This document shows, one piece after another, positions 8,156-19,466 of a stretch of DNA of 35,265 nucleotides. Source of the DNA: Peribacillus huizhouensis (GTDB taxonomy: Bacteria > Bacillota > Bacilli > Bacillales > DSM-1321); contig NZ_JACJHX010000027.1 of the NCBI RefSeq assembly GCF_014138605.1, forward strand, positions 1 through 35,265. The letters are read 5' to 3'. Each line of letters begins with the position of its first letter. The stretch's first letter is position 1. A program made the translations under genes and the position numbers. Under the pieces are notes generated by a model, which was given only the letters and a program-made list of their open reading frames with translations, ran no database searches and had not been told where the DNA came from.

Positions 8156-8540
8156 TTATAATAACTCCACTACTGTTCTGCCAACGTTGATGCAATTGCA
8201 GTCATGGAAACTATCGAATGCTTTATTGATATCATGTAGCTGGATGCGATCAAGTACGAGTTCATCGAGCATAAATTTGCCATCAAAATAAAGCTGGGCA
8301 ATGATAGGGAAGTCGCGATAAGGCTGGGTATCTCCATAAAAACTGCCCTTTAAAATTTTACCGACGCGGTGGCAGCCTCCTGCTGGCAGATTGAGTGCCA
8401 TAGCATGGTTGAAAGCTCCAACTACAACAACGGTTCCCCCTTTTCTTGTTCCTTTCCAGGCACTTTCGGTCGCTCTTGTGTGGGCCAGAGCAGTCGATAG
8501 CGAAATGAACACCGAATCCACCTGACAGCTCTTTTAACAT
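8156..8540 (-). pseudogene. zinc-type alcohol dehydrogenase, C-terminal fragment, frameshifted
   Basis: Reading from 8540: EMLKELSGGFGVHFAIDCSG in one frame, then a frame change near 8470, then ATESAWKGTRKGGTVVVVGA and KGSFYGDTQPYRDFP to the stop at 8156. This is the Rossmann part and C-terminus of a medium-chain Zn-dependent alcohol dehydrogenase, of the class III/NDMA-dependent-like group (the YGDTQPYRDFP segment). The catalytic N-terminal half with the zinc ligands is missing, so it cannot be active. The 5' truncation meets the 5' truncation of a plus-strand IclR fragment at about 8541-8570. Confidence 0.75.
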
Positions 8541-8570
8541 TTCTTCTGTATTTAAGAATTAGACATTCTA

Positions 8571-8853
8571 TTGGGACAACCGCTTGAAAAACTTACACCA
8601 TTCACCATTACAGACCGTAAGTCATTACGTGGAGAAATTGAAATGGTACGAAAACGGGGAATTGGTATCTCCGTTGGCGAACTGGATGAAAATGAAAACG
8701 GCATTTCAGCTCCTATTTTTGATCAGCGAAATAACCTGATTGCTTTTATCAGTGTTTGAGGTCCAAATTTTCGATTTACAAAGGAAAAAAATGATAGCAT
8801 TAACCGATCGTATTATCACTGCCGCTCATGAAATTGCAAAGTACCTTGATTAG
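8571..8853 (+). pseudogene. IclR-family regulator, C-terminal fragment, broken
   Basis: LEKLTPFTITDRKSLRGEIE and GISVGELDENENGISAPIFD are the distal effector-binding domain of an IclR regulator. The frame meets TGA after IAFISV, continues as GPNFRFTKEK, and needs a frameshift in an A-run (near 8789) to reach MIALTDRIITAAHEIAKYLD and a stop at 8853. The helix-turn-helix half is absent. It is divergent from the dehydrogenase fragment, a common gene pair arrangement, which indicates that one deletion removed both 5' halves and the shared promoter. Confidence 0.75.
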
Positions 8854-8963
8854 TCTAAATGAAAAAATAGATTTATCCCTGAAAAGCAACTATTACGGTG
8901 CTATTTTTTTATTAATACTACAATGAATGTCTATGCTCGTATGACCGCCAATATAGAAGAAAA

Positions 8964-9138
8964 GGCCTCCCACCAGTTCAGGAAACTGATGAAAGACCTC
9001 CTCTAATAAAATAAGCTTTAGTTTTTGAAATGAGCATTTGTCACACTTCAACCTATAAACCTATATATATCAAGGCTTTATGATGTTTATTACATCATGT
9101 CGCCCGTAAGGTGAAAGTGTGTAATATCTTTAACGATG
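8964..9138 (-). repeat. groEL-tail attachment-like repeat, copy B
   Basis: Order as in copy A: hairpin GGCCTCCCACCAGTT (8964-8978) with AACTGATGAAAGACC (8984-8998), then TATATATCAAGG (9064-9075), then the core at 9089-9105, which matches the groEL 3' end at 16 of 17 bases. The right flank CGTAAGGTGAAAGTGTGTAA and TATCTTTAACGATG (to 9138) is shared with copy D at 18085-18118 with few mismatches. So B looks like a junction between the right end of one element and the left end of the next. Confidence 0.6.
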
Positions 9139-9438
9139 GGTGCAAAAAGTGCGGTAAATCAATGGCTTGAGAAATCTGAGGTGTAACATCTTTAACCGGA
9201 ATTTACCGTTTTTCATAAGATTGCGTTAGTAAAATGTTAGCATTTTTCAATATGACTTGAATAGTGATTCCAGCCAAAGAGATGAAGCAGTCATTTACTG
9301 TACTCTCAAAAAGCCATGACTAATTTGTGAAAATGGACCGCTTCCAAAATGGCCCTTCAGTCATTTAACTAAATAAAAAAACTCATCCATGAGTTGATAG
9401 TAAAAGATTTTTGACTCGTCTAATTCTTTAACACCATA
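9139..9438. other. gene-free stretch after repeat B
   Basis: No gene seen. The phrase CTTGAATAGTGATTCCAGCCA (about 9264-9284) resembles CTTGAGTAGTGATCCCAGACA near 18011, which lies left of copy D; this is a further hint of related element ends, but short. Confidence 0.4.
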
Positions 9439-9700
9439 CTAATTAAGAAAAAAAGGAATATGCTCCTTGCCAAAATTATAGGCAATACTTCTAATTGCCA
9501 AAGCTAAAATTTGATATCTATTGGAAACTCCTGCTCTTCCCCGATCTATAAAACCACTTACTTTCCCCTCATCAATAATAATATTTGGTAAGCAATAGTC
9601 ACCATAGGTAAAGACCAAATCTTCTTTTATTGGTTTTTTTGAAATGAGTTCATCAAAGAGTTCCTTTGCTTTAAAAAAACCCCTGCAATTCGGTCAAAAA
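9439..9700 (-). pseudogene. aminoglycoside 3'-phosphotransferase-like, C-terminal remnant
   Basis: The minus strand reads AKELFDELISKKPIKEDLVF, TYGDYCLPNIIIDEGKVSGF, IDRGRAGVSNRYQILALAIR and SIAYNFGKEHIPFFLN before the stop at 9439. The family motif HGDxCLPN is present with His changed to Tyr, the conserved FIDWGRAG has Arg for Trp, and DRYQDLAL has become NRYQILAL, so key catalytic and structural residues are lost. The frame breaks at a T7 run near 9674 (upstream reading FDRIAGVFLK is one base off). The N-terminal kinase lobe is missing. This is a dead fragment, not a resistance gene. Confidence 0.7.
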
Positions 9701-9784
9701 GTAGAGTTATTGGGAATTTTAATAGACTTAGGGTATGACTGCTTATTCAAGGAACTTACCCAATAGTTGAATGCACAAAAAAAA

Positions 9785-9808
9785 GCAGGGACCTTAGTTG
9801 GTCCCCGC
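9785..9808 (-). terminator. terminator of the beta-glucoside operon
   Basis: GCAGGGACC (9785-9793) pairs with GGTCCCCGC (9800-9808), one G-U pair, followed by TTTTTTTT on the minus strand. It lies about 200 bases after the second GH1 gene. The 200 bases between hold no gene I can support. Confidence 0.8.
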
Positions 9809-10009
9809 ATCTCCATTTCCTATGCGGAAGTCATGGCCACAAGTGTCCATCTCCAAGTTGAGGGAAACTCTGATTTCCGCATGGTTTGTGGTTTTACTGG
9901 CATTCCATACCTCAAGACTTTTGAACGTTCTTATAAGATAATAATTGAAAATGGATCATTGAAAAAAGACAGACCTATAAGATTAATTCCTCTAAGCCCT
10001 ATTAGTTTC

Positions 10010-11458
<1,449 letters not shown>

Positions 11459-11501
11459 CTATTTTGCTATGCAATTTTTATTTACTTTTCTTATTAAAAA
11501 A

Positions 11502-11569
11502 AGAGGCTGTCTCAAATCATTCCACTTCTGAATAGATAGTCTGATTTTACATATTATTGGACAACCTCT
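11502..11569. repeat. imperfect inverted repeat between the two GH1 genes
   Basis: AGAGGCTGTCTCAA (11502-11515) and TTGGACAACCTCT (11557-11569) are inverted with few mismatches around about 40 AT-rich bases. The ends look like those of small insertion-sequence derivatives or MITEs; alternatively it is a large intra-operon hairpin limiting readthrough into the second GH1 gene. No transposase is present. Confidence 0.5.
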
Positions 11570-11603
11570 ACTTATTTCGTTTCTATTGTTCAACTTATCG
11601 CCA

Positions 11604-13387
<1,784 letters not shown>

Positions 13388-13488
13388 TGTAAACAATCTC
13401 CTTTTTACTCTTTATTTCAAAATGAATATTTCATATGTCCATCTTAAATCTATGGAAGATTAAAGCCCCCGTAGATTGAAGACAGCCT

Positions 13489-14736
13489 TTATTCTTCGTC
13501 ACCCATTTCCAATTCTCTTTTTTGTTCTTGAATATCATAGGCTTTAAAGAATGGGAAGAAAATCATGAATGCTACCACAAATAATACAATTGCTAGAATG
13601 ATTGCTTTCCAATCTTGTGTTGCTAAATAAGATGAAATTGGCATTGGGATATACCAAAGCATGAATGTTTTTGTTGGTATCGCTACTAATCCCATTTTCA
13701 ATACCCAGTAGGTAATACTTGGAATAACAATAGCAGTAATCCACATCGGAATCATTAAGAATGGGTTAAATACAATTGGTGCTCCGAACATTAGTGGTTC
13801 ATTAATATTGAAAATAGATGGAACAACTGTGGCACGACCAATTGATTTCATACGCATGGATTTACCTAGGAATAACATCATAATGACTAGTGGTAAAGTG
13901 GTTCCAATTCCACCCATACTTGTAAATGCATAAAGTGTTTCCATAACGGCAATGTTTGTTGGCTCTCCCCCAGAAGCAGCTATTTGAGCATTTTCTGCTA
14001 GACCTGATAAATACACTGGATAAATAACTGGCATCATGACCCAACCACTTATTCCAAATGTATATAAGAACGCTGGAATAAATACAGATAAAACAAATCC
14101 AGGATAGCTTTGCACAATACTTGATAATGGCTTGAAGATTGCTAGAATTACATCAAAGAAATCGATTTTCGCCTGAACACCGATGATCCATCCCGCTAGC
14201 ATTACTAATGTAATTGGAATTAATGTATCAAACCAAACAACAATAAAATCTGGAATGTTGGAATCCTTTGAGAAAAAGGAATACTTTGAAAACTGAACAA
14301 GGACAAATCCAACAAATAACCCAACAACTAAAGATAAGAACATACCCGATGCACCAAAACGATCAAGGATAAATTGAATTTTTCCACCATCGATCATAAC
14401 GGGTGATAGTAAAAATAAATATAATGCCAAGCTGGTTGCTCCAGCAATCAACTTTTTGTTATCTAGTTTCTTTTTTTCCATAATGAAATATGGAACAAGA
14501 AAGGCAACAAATAATCCTAAAAGGCCGAATGTAAATGTATTAATTAATGAAAAATCCGGCAGCCAAGGGAGCAACCCTTTTAATAAACTAACAATTGTAA
14601 TCAGTGATCCCACAAGAATCAATGGTAATACGGTCATTACTGCATCTTGTATCGATGAAACCCATGGATTCTTTGTGATTTTATTAACCTTCGGAGAAAA
14701 CGAATCATTCATAAATGTCATAACTTTATCCATCAT
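13489..14736 (-). CDS. PTS lactose/cellobiose-family IIC permease
   Basis: Integral membrane component of about 415 residues, translocating the beta-glucoside. The start is taken as ATG at 14736 (with AGGTGA 8 bases upstream, 4 bases after the IIB stop) instead of the TTG at 14757 inside the IIB gene. Hydrophobic helices run throughout; the motif INEPLMFGAPIVFNP near residue 290 is the conserved IIC substrate/phosphoryl-transfer loop of this family. The C-terminus is short and acidic (EMGDEE). Works with the IIB and IIA encoded on either side. Confidence 0.93.
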   Translation of the reverse strand: MMDKVMTFMNDSFSPKVNKITKNPWVSSIQDAVMTVLPLILVGSLITIVSLLKGLLPWLPDFSLINTFTFGLLGLFVAFLVPYFIMEKKKLDNKKLIAGATSLALYLFLLSPVMIDGGKIQFILDRFGASGMFLSLVVGLFVGFVLVQFSKYSFFSKDSNIPDFIVVWFDTLIPITLVMLAGWIIGVQAKIDFFDVILAIFKPLSSIVQSYPGFVLSVFIPAFLYTFGISGWVMMPVIYPVYLSGLAENAQIAASGGEPTNIAVMETLYAFTSMGGIGTTLPLVIMMLFLGKSMRMKSIGRATVVPSIFNINEPLMFGAPIVFNPFLMIPMWITAIVIPSITYWVLKMGLVAIPTKTFMLWYIPMPISSYLATQDWKAIILAIVLFVVAFMIFFPFFKAYDIQEQKRELEMGDEE

Positions 14737-14740
14737 CGTC

Positions 14741-15055
14741 TTATTCACCTGCTTCAATTAATTTTGTTATAAGATCACATGCCTTATTCCCATCTAAAGT
14801 ACCGTAAATCATTTGTGGAATAACAGCTACCTTAATTGAATAAGGACTTACTTTTTCTAATATTTCATCCTCCATATATTTCAAATGTGGTCCGATAAGC
14901 AATACATCAATTTCAGTTAAGTATTCAGATAATTGAGATTCACTTCTCGCCTGTACCGACATTTCTAATCCTCGTTTTTTTCCTGCCTTACGAATTGCAT
15001 TTGCCATAAATCCACTAGAAGCACCTGCGCCACATATTAAAAGAACTTTTGTCAT
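14741..15055 (-). CDS. PTS lactose/cellobiose-family IIB component
   Basis: 104 residues from ATG at 15055, preceded by GGGAGGATTACAA; an in-frame ATG five codons earlier overlaps this ribosome site and is rejected. Cys8 in VLLICGAGASS is the phosphocysteine site of IIB(cellobiose). First gene of the operon IIB-IIC-IIA-GH1-GH1. Upstream lie a perfect cre site and a palindrome shared with the promoter region of the PRD regulator, so substrate induction and catabolite repression are both expected. Confidence 0.93.
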   Translation of the reverse strand: MTKVLLICGAGASSGFMANAIRKAGKKRGLEMSVQARSESQLSEYLTEIDVLLIGPHLKYMEDEILEKVSPYSIKVAVIPQMIYGTLDGNKACDLITKLIEAGE

Positions 15056-15079
15056 TTGTAATCCTCCCAAAATAATTTT

Positions 15080-15093
15080 TGTTACCGTTTACA
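15080..15093 (-). promoter_or_regulatory. cre site (CcpA) of the PTS operon
   Basis: TGTAAACGGTAACA on the minus strand fits TGWAANCGNTNWCA at every position. It lies 25 bases before the IIB start, downstream of the likely promoter (TTGGTT, 17 bases, TAATAC), where CcpA would block transcription when glucose is present. Confidence 0.8.
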
Positions 15094-15130
15094 TCCACAG
15101 TATTACACGTTATATTTTTTCGAACCAACA

Positions 15131-15160
15131 AGAAAAGTTCCTAACCTCAGGAACCAAAAG
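15131..15160. promoter_or_regulatory. palindrome 1, probable binding site of the PRD regulator
   Basis: GTTCCT (15137-15142), six bases, AGGAAC (15149-15154), flanked by AAAA and AAAAG. The sequence AGTTCCTAACCTCAGGAACC closely resembles palindrome 2 at 15874-15903. It stands just upstream of the IIB promoter. It follows the stop of the YczE-like gene and could also terminate it. Confidence 0.6.
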
Positions 15161-15168
15161 TTCGATTC

Positions 15169-15810
15169 CTATCCTTTTTGAACAATAAGCCCATCTAATT
15201 TTTTTCTCTTAAGTTCTACGAAATTATTCAAAGTCTTTAAAGATAACTCTATGACTGGACCAGTGAAACAAATACAAAGGATTGTTCCTAATCCATAAAT
15301 GCCTCCTAATCCAATACCTGTTAACACTAAAAAACCATCAATGCTCATTCTTGTTACTTTAATCGATACTTTGAACTTTTTTGAAAAGAAGAACATGAGC
15401 CCTTCTAAAGGGCCAGTTCCCGTCTTCGTATATAAAAAGACTCCCGTTCCTATTCCATAAAACATAATACCCACTAAAACAATTACTATATTCGGTACAG
15501 AATTTATAAAAAATACATTCAAAAGATCTATAGCAAGGAATTGATTAATACAATATCCACAGCCAATACTAAATAGTAAACTTCCTATACCAAAATACTT
15601 TCGATCAATGAGGAAGTTCAACAGTAAAAATGCACAACTGAATATCTGACTGCCTGTTCCAAATCGTATCGGAAAATAATTTACACCTCCTAATAAAAAG
15701 GTACTAATAGGATCCACCCCCAACTCAGCTAATACTATCAAGGTAATTCCAAATGCAGTCATAACCGTACTTAAGACAACTAATCCATATTTCAATAATA
15801 ATTCCCTCAT
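15169..15810 (-). CDS. YczE/YitT-like integral membrane protein
   Basis: 213 residues, about five to six hydrophobic helices. MRELLLKYGLVVLSTVMTAF, AELGVDPISTFLLGG and the central GIGTGVFLYTKTGTGPLEGL resemble the YczE/YyaS group of Firmicutes membrane proteins, whose biochemical role is unknown to me. The C-terminus is short and basic. It is on the same strand as the PTS operon, about 110 bases upstream of it, with a palindrome between, and divergent from the PRD regulator. It may be co-regulated with beta-glucoside uptake, but no direct link to transport is visible. Confidence 0.75.
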   Translation of the reverse strand: MRELLLKYGLVVLSTVMTAFGITLIVLAELGVDPISTFLLGGVNYFPIRFGTGSQIFSCAFLLLNFLIDRKYFGIGSLLFSIGCGYCINQFLAIDLLNVFFINSVPNIVIVLVGIMFYGIGTGVFLYTKTGTGPLEGLMFFFSKKFKVSIKVTRMSIDGFLVLTGIGLGGIYGLGTILCICFTGPVIELSLKTLNNFVELKRKKLDGLIVQKG

Positions 15811-15873
15811 AATTAGCCTTCTTTCTCTTTACTTAATTCAAAGTATTTCACCTTTACCAAACAGAACCAACCA

Positions 15874-15903
15874 AAAAAGGTTCCTAACCATAGGAACCTT
15901 TTT
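15874..15903. promoter_or_regulatory. palindrome 2, probable operator in the regulator/yczE-like intergenic region
   Basis: AAAAAGGTTCCTA (15874-15886) and TAGGAACCTTTTT (15891-15903) are perfect 13-bp arms around ACCA. The core GTTCCTAACC..AGGAACC recurs at 15137-15154 in front of the PTS operon. This is the pattern expected of a LicR-type activator site used at both promoters. It lies about 70 bases before the regulator start and upstream of the YczE-like gene on the other strand. Confidence 0.65.
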
Positions 15904-15973
15904 GACTCGATTGTACATTTTCATTTTTATATAATAAAGTTGAGAAAAAATATGTAGTTCTAGGAGTTCAACC

Positions 15974-17878
15974 ATGAAAAATGATCGAAAAGAAACGTTT
16001 ATTCATTATTTAGAATCACAGAATGATTGGTGCACAGCAAAGAGCCTAGCGAGTTATTTTAAAGTTTCTACTAGAACCATCAGGAAATATGTGAATGAAA
16101 TAAATCAAAATCAAACGGTCATTTACTCTTCTCCTCAAGGCTATCACCTTGTTGAAAGAGCAAATAATAAAATGGATGAAGATACAGCATCTCCAACGAA
16201 AAGACTAAACATTATCCTAAAAGAGCTCATTCTCTCTTCTGAAGGCATTAATATTTTCGATTTAAGTGACAGACTATTTTTAAGTATATCTTCTATAGAA
16301 AACGACATTGTTCATGCAAATAAACTAATTGAAACGTATCAATTAAAAATCCGCCATAAAAAGGATACACTTCTATTAATAGGAGAAGAGCGATACAAGC
16401 GGAAACTAATGAGTTATATTATATCTCAAGAAACATCAAGTGAATTTCTAAGTATTAAAACAGTCCAAGATTCATTCTCTGAATACGATGTTTCATGGAT
16501 AAAATCCAAAATCATATCGATTCTTGAAAAGTACAATCTATATGTAAATGATTATATAATGAATAACATCCTGCTTCATCTTATTATTACAGTCGACCGA
16601 ATTAAAAATAACAACTCGGTCATGCATTCCGCAGATCTTCATAAAGTAAAAAGTAACTTAGAAACGCAAGCAGCTAACAAAATTGCTTCATTTTTAGAAG
16701 GAACCTATAATATCCACTTTAATGAATCGGAGAAATATGACTTTATCCTACTCCTATCTAGTAAAACAACATTATTGAATTATCAAACCTTAACACCTAG
16801 CTCACTTTATCAATATGTAAATGAACACTATGTTAACCTAACAAAAAGGCTATTAGAAAAAGTATATGAACAATATTTTATTGATATTTCTGATGATGAA
16901 TTCTTTGTTAAATTCACACTTCATATAAGAAACTTAATTTTTAGAGTGAAAAATGAAAAAATGACGAAAAACCCCTTAACACATAAAATAAAAGACTCAT
17001 ATCCGCTTATTTATGAACTGGCTGTTTTCGTCTCCAATCAACTGCAAATCCTCGAAAAGATTCATATTAAAGAAGATGAGATCTCATTTATCGCTTTTCA
17101 TATTGGTTCCTTTTTTGAAAGAAAAAAAGAACTAGAAAAGAAAATCCTATGTGTGATCCTTTGCCCGAACTACTATGATATGCAGTTAACGCTTGTTCAA
17201 AAATTAGAAAAGAAATACCAAGAATCAATCGAAATCATTCAAGTATGCACTGAAATAAGTGAAGTGAAAATACATCAAAAAGTTGATTTATTTATTAGTA
17301 CATTACCAATTAAAAACAAAGAAGTCCCTTCAGTCATTGTTCATCCATATTTAACCGAAGAAGACCATGAATACATTCAAAACCAAGTAACCAAGTTAAA
17401 AAGACAAAAAGAAATGAGCAAAGTAAAAAAATATCTTGATTTATACTTTAATAAAGACCTTTTCATGAAAAATGTCTATTTAGATAACGATGAACAATAT
17501 ATTGAATACATGTCAAACCTACTCTATGAAAAAGGATACGTATCCAAAGAATACGGACAATCCATTCTCGAACGAGAAAAAATGTCCTCTACAGCATTCA
17601 ATAACAATGTAGCCGTCCCACATTCAATGGGAATGGATGCAATAAAAACAGGAATTTGCATGATTATTCTAGACCGCCCTGTAAAATGGGGAAAAGAAAA
17701 GGTTCAAATTATCGCCATGATCTCGATAAATAATCAAAACAGAGAACTATTTAGCCCATTTTTCGAAGGAGTCATCAATGTATTATCTGAATGGAAAAAC
17801 ACAAATGAACTCATCCAAGCCATAGATTATGAAGACTTCATGTTTAAAATGTCTAAGTTATTTAGTATCCAAGCTTAA
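15974..17878 (+). CDS. PRD-containing transcriptional activator, LicR/BglG-type (HTH-PRD-PRD-IIB-IIA)
   Basis: 634 residues. N-terminal HTH (about 10-45, TAKSLASYFKVSTRTIRKYV) and a second HTH region (about 75-135); PRD1 about 165-270 with His202; PRD2 about 290-385 with His317 and His376; IIB-like domain with Cys397 in ILCPNYYD; C-terminal IIA(mannitol/fructose)-type domain with His550 in VAVPHSMG. Such proteins activate a PTS operon when dephosphorylated by substrate transport. The second His usual in PRD1 is not obvious (KYDFILLLSSK). It is divergent from the YczE-like gene and PTS operon that share its putative operator. Ribosome site TAGGAG precedes ATG. Close to LicR of B. subtilis in architecture; not proven to be its ortholog. 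Confidence 0.9.
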   Translation: MKNDRKETFIHYLESQNDWCTAKSLASYFKVSTRTIRKYVNEINQNQTVIYSSPQGYHLVERANNKMDEDTASPTKRLNIILKELILSSEGINIFDLSDRLFLSISSIENDIVHANKLIETYQLKIRHKKDTLLLIGEERYKRKLMSYIISQETSSEFLSIKTVQDSFSEYDVSWIKSKIISILEKYNLYVNDYIMNNILLHLIITVDRIKNNNSVMHSADLHKVKSNLETQAANKIASFLEGTYNIHFNESEKYDFILLLSSKTTLLNYQTLTPSSLYQYVNEHYVNLTKRLLEKVYEQYFIDISDDEFFVKFTLHIRNLIFRVKNEKMTKNPLTHKIKDSYPLIYELAVFVSNQLQILEKIHIKEDEISFIAFHIGSFFERKKELEKKILCVILCPNYYDMQLTLVQKLEKKYQESIEIIQVCTEISEVKIHQKVDLFISTLPIKNKEVPSVIVHPYLTEEDHEYIQNQVTKLKRQKEMSKVKKYLDLYFNKDLFMKNVYLDNDEQYIEYMSNLLYEKGYVSKEYGQSILEREKMSSTAFNNNVAVPHSMGMDAIKTGICMIILDRPVKWGKEKVQIIAMISINNQNRELFSPFFEGVINVLSEWKNTNELIQAIDYEDFMFKMSKLFSIQA

Positions 17879-17891
17879 ATCAAACAAGGAG

Positions 17892-17930
17892 ACAAGCTGT
17901 GATTGTATATCTACTCACAGCTTGTTTTTT
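17892..17930 (+). terminator. terminator of the PRD regulator gene
   Basis: ACAAGCTGTGA (17892-17902) pairs perfectly with TCACAGCTTGT (17915-17925), followed by TTTTT. Confidence 0.92.
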
Positions 17931-18069
17931 ATAACGAGTTTATTATGAATGGCACGGTTTTGTGATAGTTTTACCTATTAAAAACAAGCTGTGCTACGCA
18001 CTCCACATGGCTTGAGTAGTGATCCCAGACATATTGATGTAGTGGTGTTTACCTAAAAATTTTTGCGAT

Positions 18070-18118
18070 ATTACATCATGCCGCTCGTAAGATGAGAGTG
18101 TGTAATATCTTTAATGAT
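18070..18118 (-). repeat. groEL-tail attachment-like repeat, copy D
   Basis: The core at 18070-18086 (ATTACATCATGCCGC then TC) matches the groEL 3' end at 16 of 17 bases. The right flank CGTAAGATGAGAGTGTGTAA and TATCTTTAATGATG matches copy B's right flank with few mismatches. The left flank lacks the hairpin and TATATA block seen at A, B and C. Interpreted as the left end of the SDR/TetR segment. Confidence 0.6.
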
Positions 18119-18139
18119 GTTAATTATTCACAGCAAAAT

Positions 18140-18177
18140 GCACCACTATTGTTAGTCGCGTCTAACAATAATGGTGC
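18140..18177. other. 16-bp hairpin next to repeat D
   Basis: GCACCACTATTGTTAG (18140-18155) and CTAACAATAATGGTGC (18162-18177) form an inverted repeat with one mismatch and loop TCGCGT. No proper T-tract follows on either strand, so it is not an obvious terminator; it could be a recombinase arm site or a structured RNA. The rest of 17931-18415 shows no gene. Confidence 0.6.
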
Positions 18178-18415
18178 TTAAGTGAAAAATTAAAGTTATT
18201 TGGCAAGTGCATTTATAGTAAAGATGATATTTTTATTGAAAAATATTGACAAACTATTAGCTTGTTTAGCGGAATAAACTTTTTCACTTATCTAAACATG
18301 ATTATATTTTAAGTGATTTTTGTCATTCATAATACCATTTCAACAGATACTTCTTTCTTACTCATTGAAATTAACTTCAAGATTTCCTAAAAAAACCGTC
18401 ACCCCTGAATAGGGA

Positions 18416-19162
18416 TTAAAGAGCAGTCCAGCCGCCGTCAATTACTAATTCAGATCCTGTCATAAATCGAGATTCATCTGAGGCCAAGAAAAGTGCACCA
18501 TAGGCAATATCTTCTGGTTCACCAAAGTATGGAAGCTGTGTATATGTTTTATAGAAAGGGAGCGCGTCTTTCATCGATGGTTCTGTCATCGGTGTGACAA
18601 CGATACCTGGGTGTAAAGAATTGACGCGGATTTTATCCTTTCCATATTCAACAGCTGCTGATTTTGATAAGACACGCAGTGCACCTTTTGCTGCTGTATA
18701 TGGACTTGTACCAGCCATACCGACAAGGCCACCGATTGAAGAAATATTGATGATTGAACCTCCGCCTGCTTTTTTCATTTCAGAGATAACATATTTCATT
18801 CCGATTACGCATCCATTTAAGTTAATATCCAAAATTTTATTCCATTCATCCATTTCCATGTTTGCAATAGTTTTTGGTGATGAAACGCCTGCATTATTAA
18901 CAAGGACATCGACTTTTCCGTATAATTTCACTGCTTCTTCGATAACAAATTTCCATTCCTCTTCAGATGTAACATTATGTTTAATCGCTACAGCCTCGCC
19001 GCCATTTTCATTAATGTCCTTGACGACTTGATTCAAGGGTTCTAATTGAACATCTGTCGCAATCACCTTAGCTCCTTCTTTTGCGAATAGTTTTGCTTCG
19101 GAAGCACCCATCCCCATCGCAGCTCCAGTAATGATCGCCACTTTGCCGTTTAAACGTCCCAT
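18416..19162 (-). CDS. SDR-family dehydrogenase (NAD-type)
   Basis: 248 residues from ATG at 19162, chosen because AAAGGG lies 9 bases before it; the ATG six codons upstream has no ribosome site. Classical SDR: TGAAMGMG (12-19), Asp37 (favours NAD), NNAG (89-92), Ser142, Tyr155, Lys159, Asn114. Blocks such as GKVAIITGAAMGMGASEA and SSIGGLVGMAGTSPYTAAKG are like cyclopentanol or 3-alpha/20-beta-hydroxysteroid dehydrogenases, which oxidise cyclic secondary alcohols. The substrate cannot be fixed. It lies on the same strand as the next SDR, about 300 bases downstream, in a segment with a TetR regulator. Confidence 0.88.
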   Translation of the reverse strand: MGRLNGKVAIITGAAMGMGASEAKLFAKEGAKVIATDVQLEPLNQVVKDINENGGEAVAIKHNVTSEEEWKFVIEEAVKLYGKVDVLVNNAGVSSPKTIANMEMDEWNKILDINLNGCVIGMKYVISEMKKAGGGSIINISSIGGLVGMAGTSPYTAAKGALRVLSKSAAVEYGKDKIRVNSLHPGIVVTPMTEPSMKDALPFYKTYTQLPYFGEPEDIAYGALFLASDESRFMTGSELVIDGGWTAL

Positions 19163-19466
19163 ATATAAACACCCTTTCATTTTTTAATTAAATAAAAATT
19201 TAACATTTCTTCCAATCCTTATCTGTACGGCCGACACCACAAAGGTATAATGTCATAAACTTATTTGAATCGGTAATTTATGGAGCGCACTTCGTCCGTA
19301 CATCTATTTACCTTATCACTTCAGAAAAAATACAAGTTTAGGACTCATTTTCCTTGTGCTTACTGTATTGGAACTTACTCTAATCTTTTTAAAAAGATAA
19401 AACGTTTATAAATAAATGAACCCTGCTTTATATAAACTATCTCTAAATCTTTGAGTAAACAATTAT
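19163..19466. other. gene-free spacer between the two SDR genes
   Basis: About 300 AT-rich bases with no gene and no clear terminator. GTACGG near 19226 and CCGTAC near 19296 are inverted but far apart. It presumably contains the promoter of the downstream SDR gene; I cannot place it. Confidence 0.5.
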
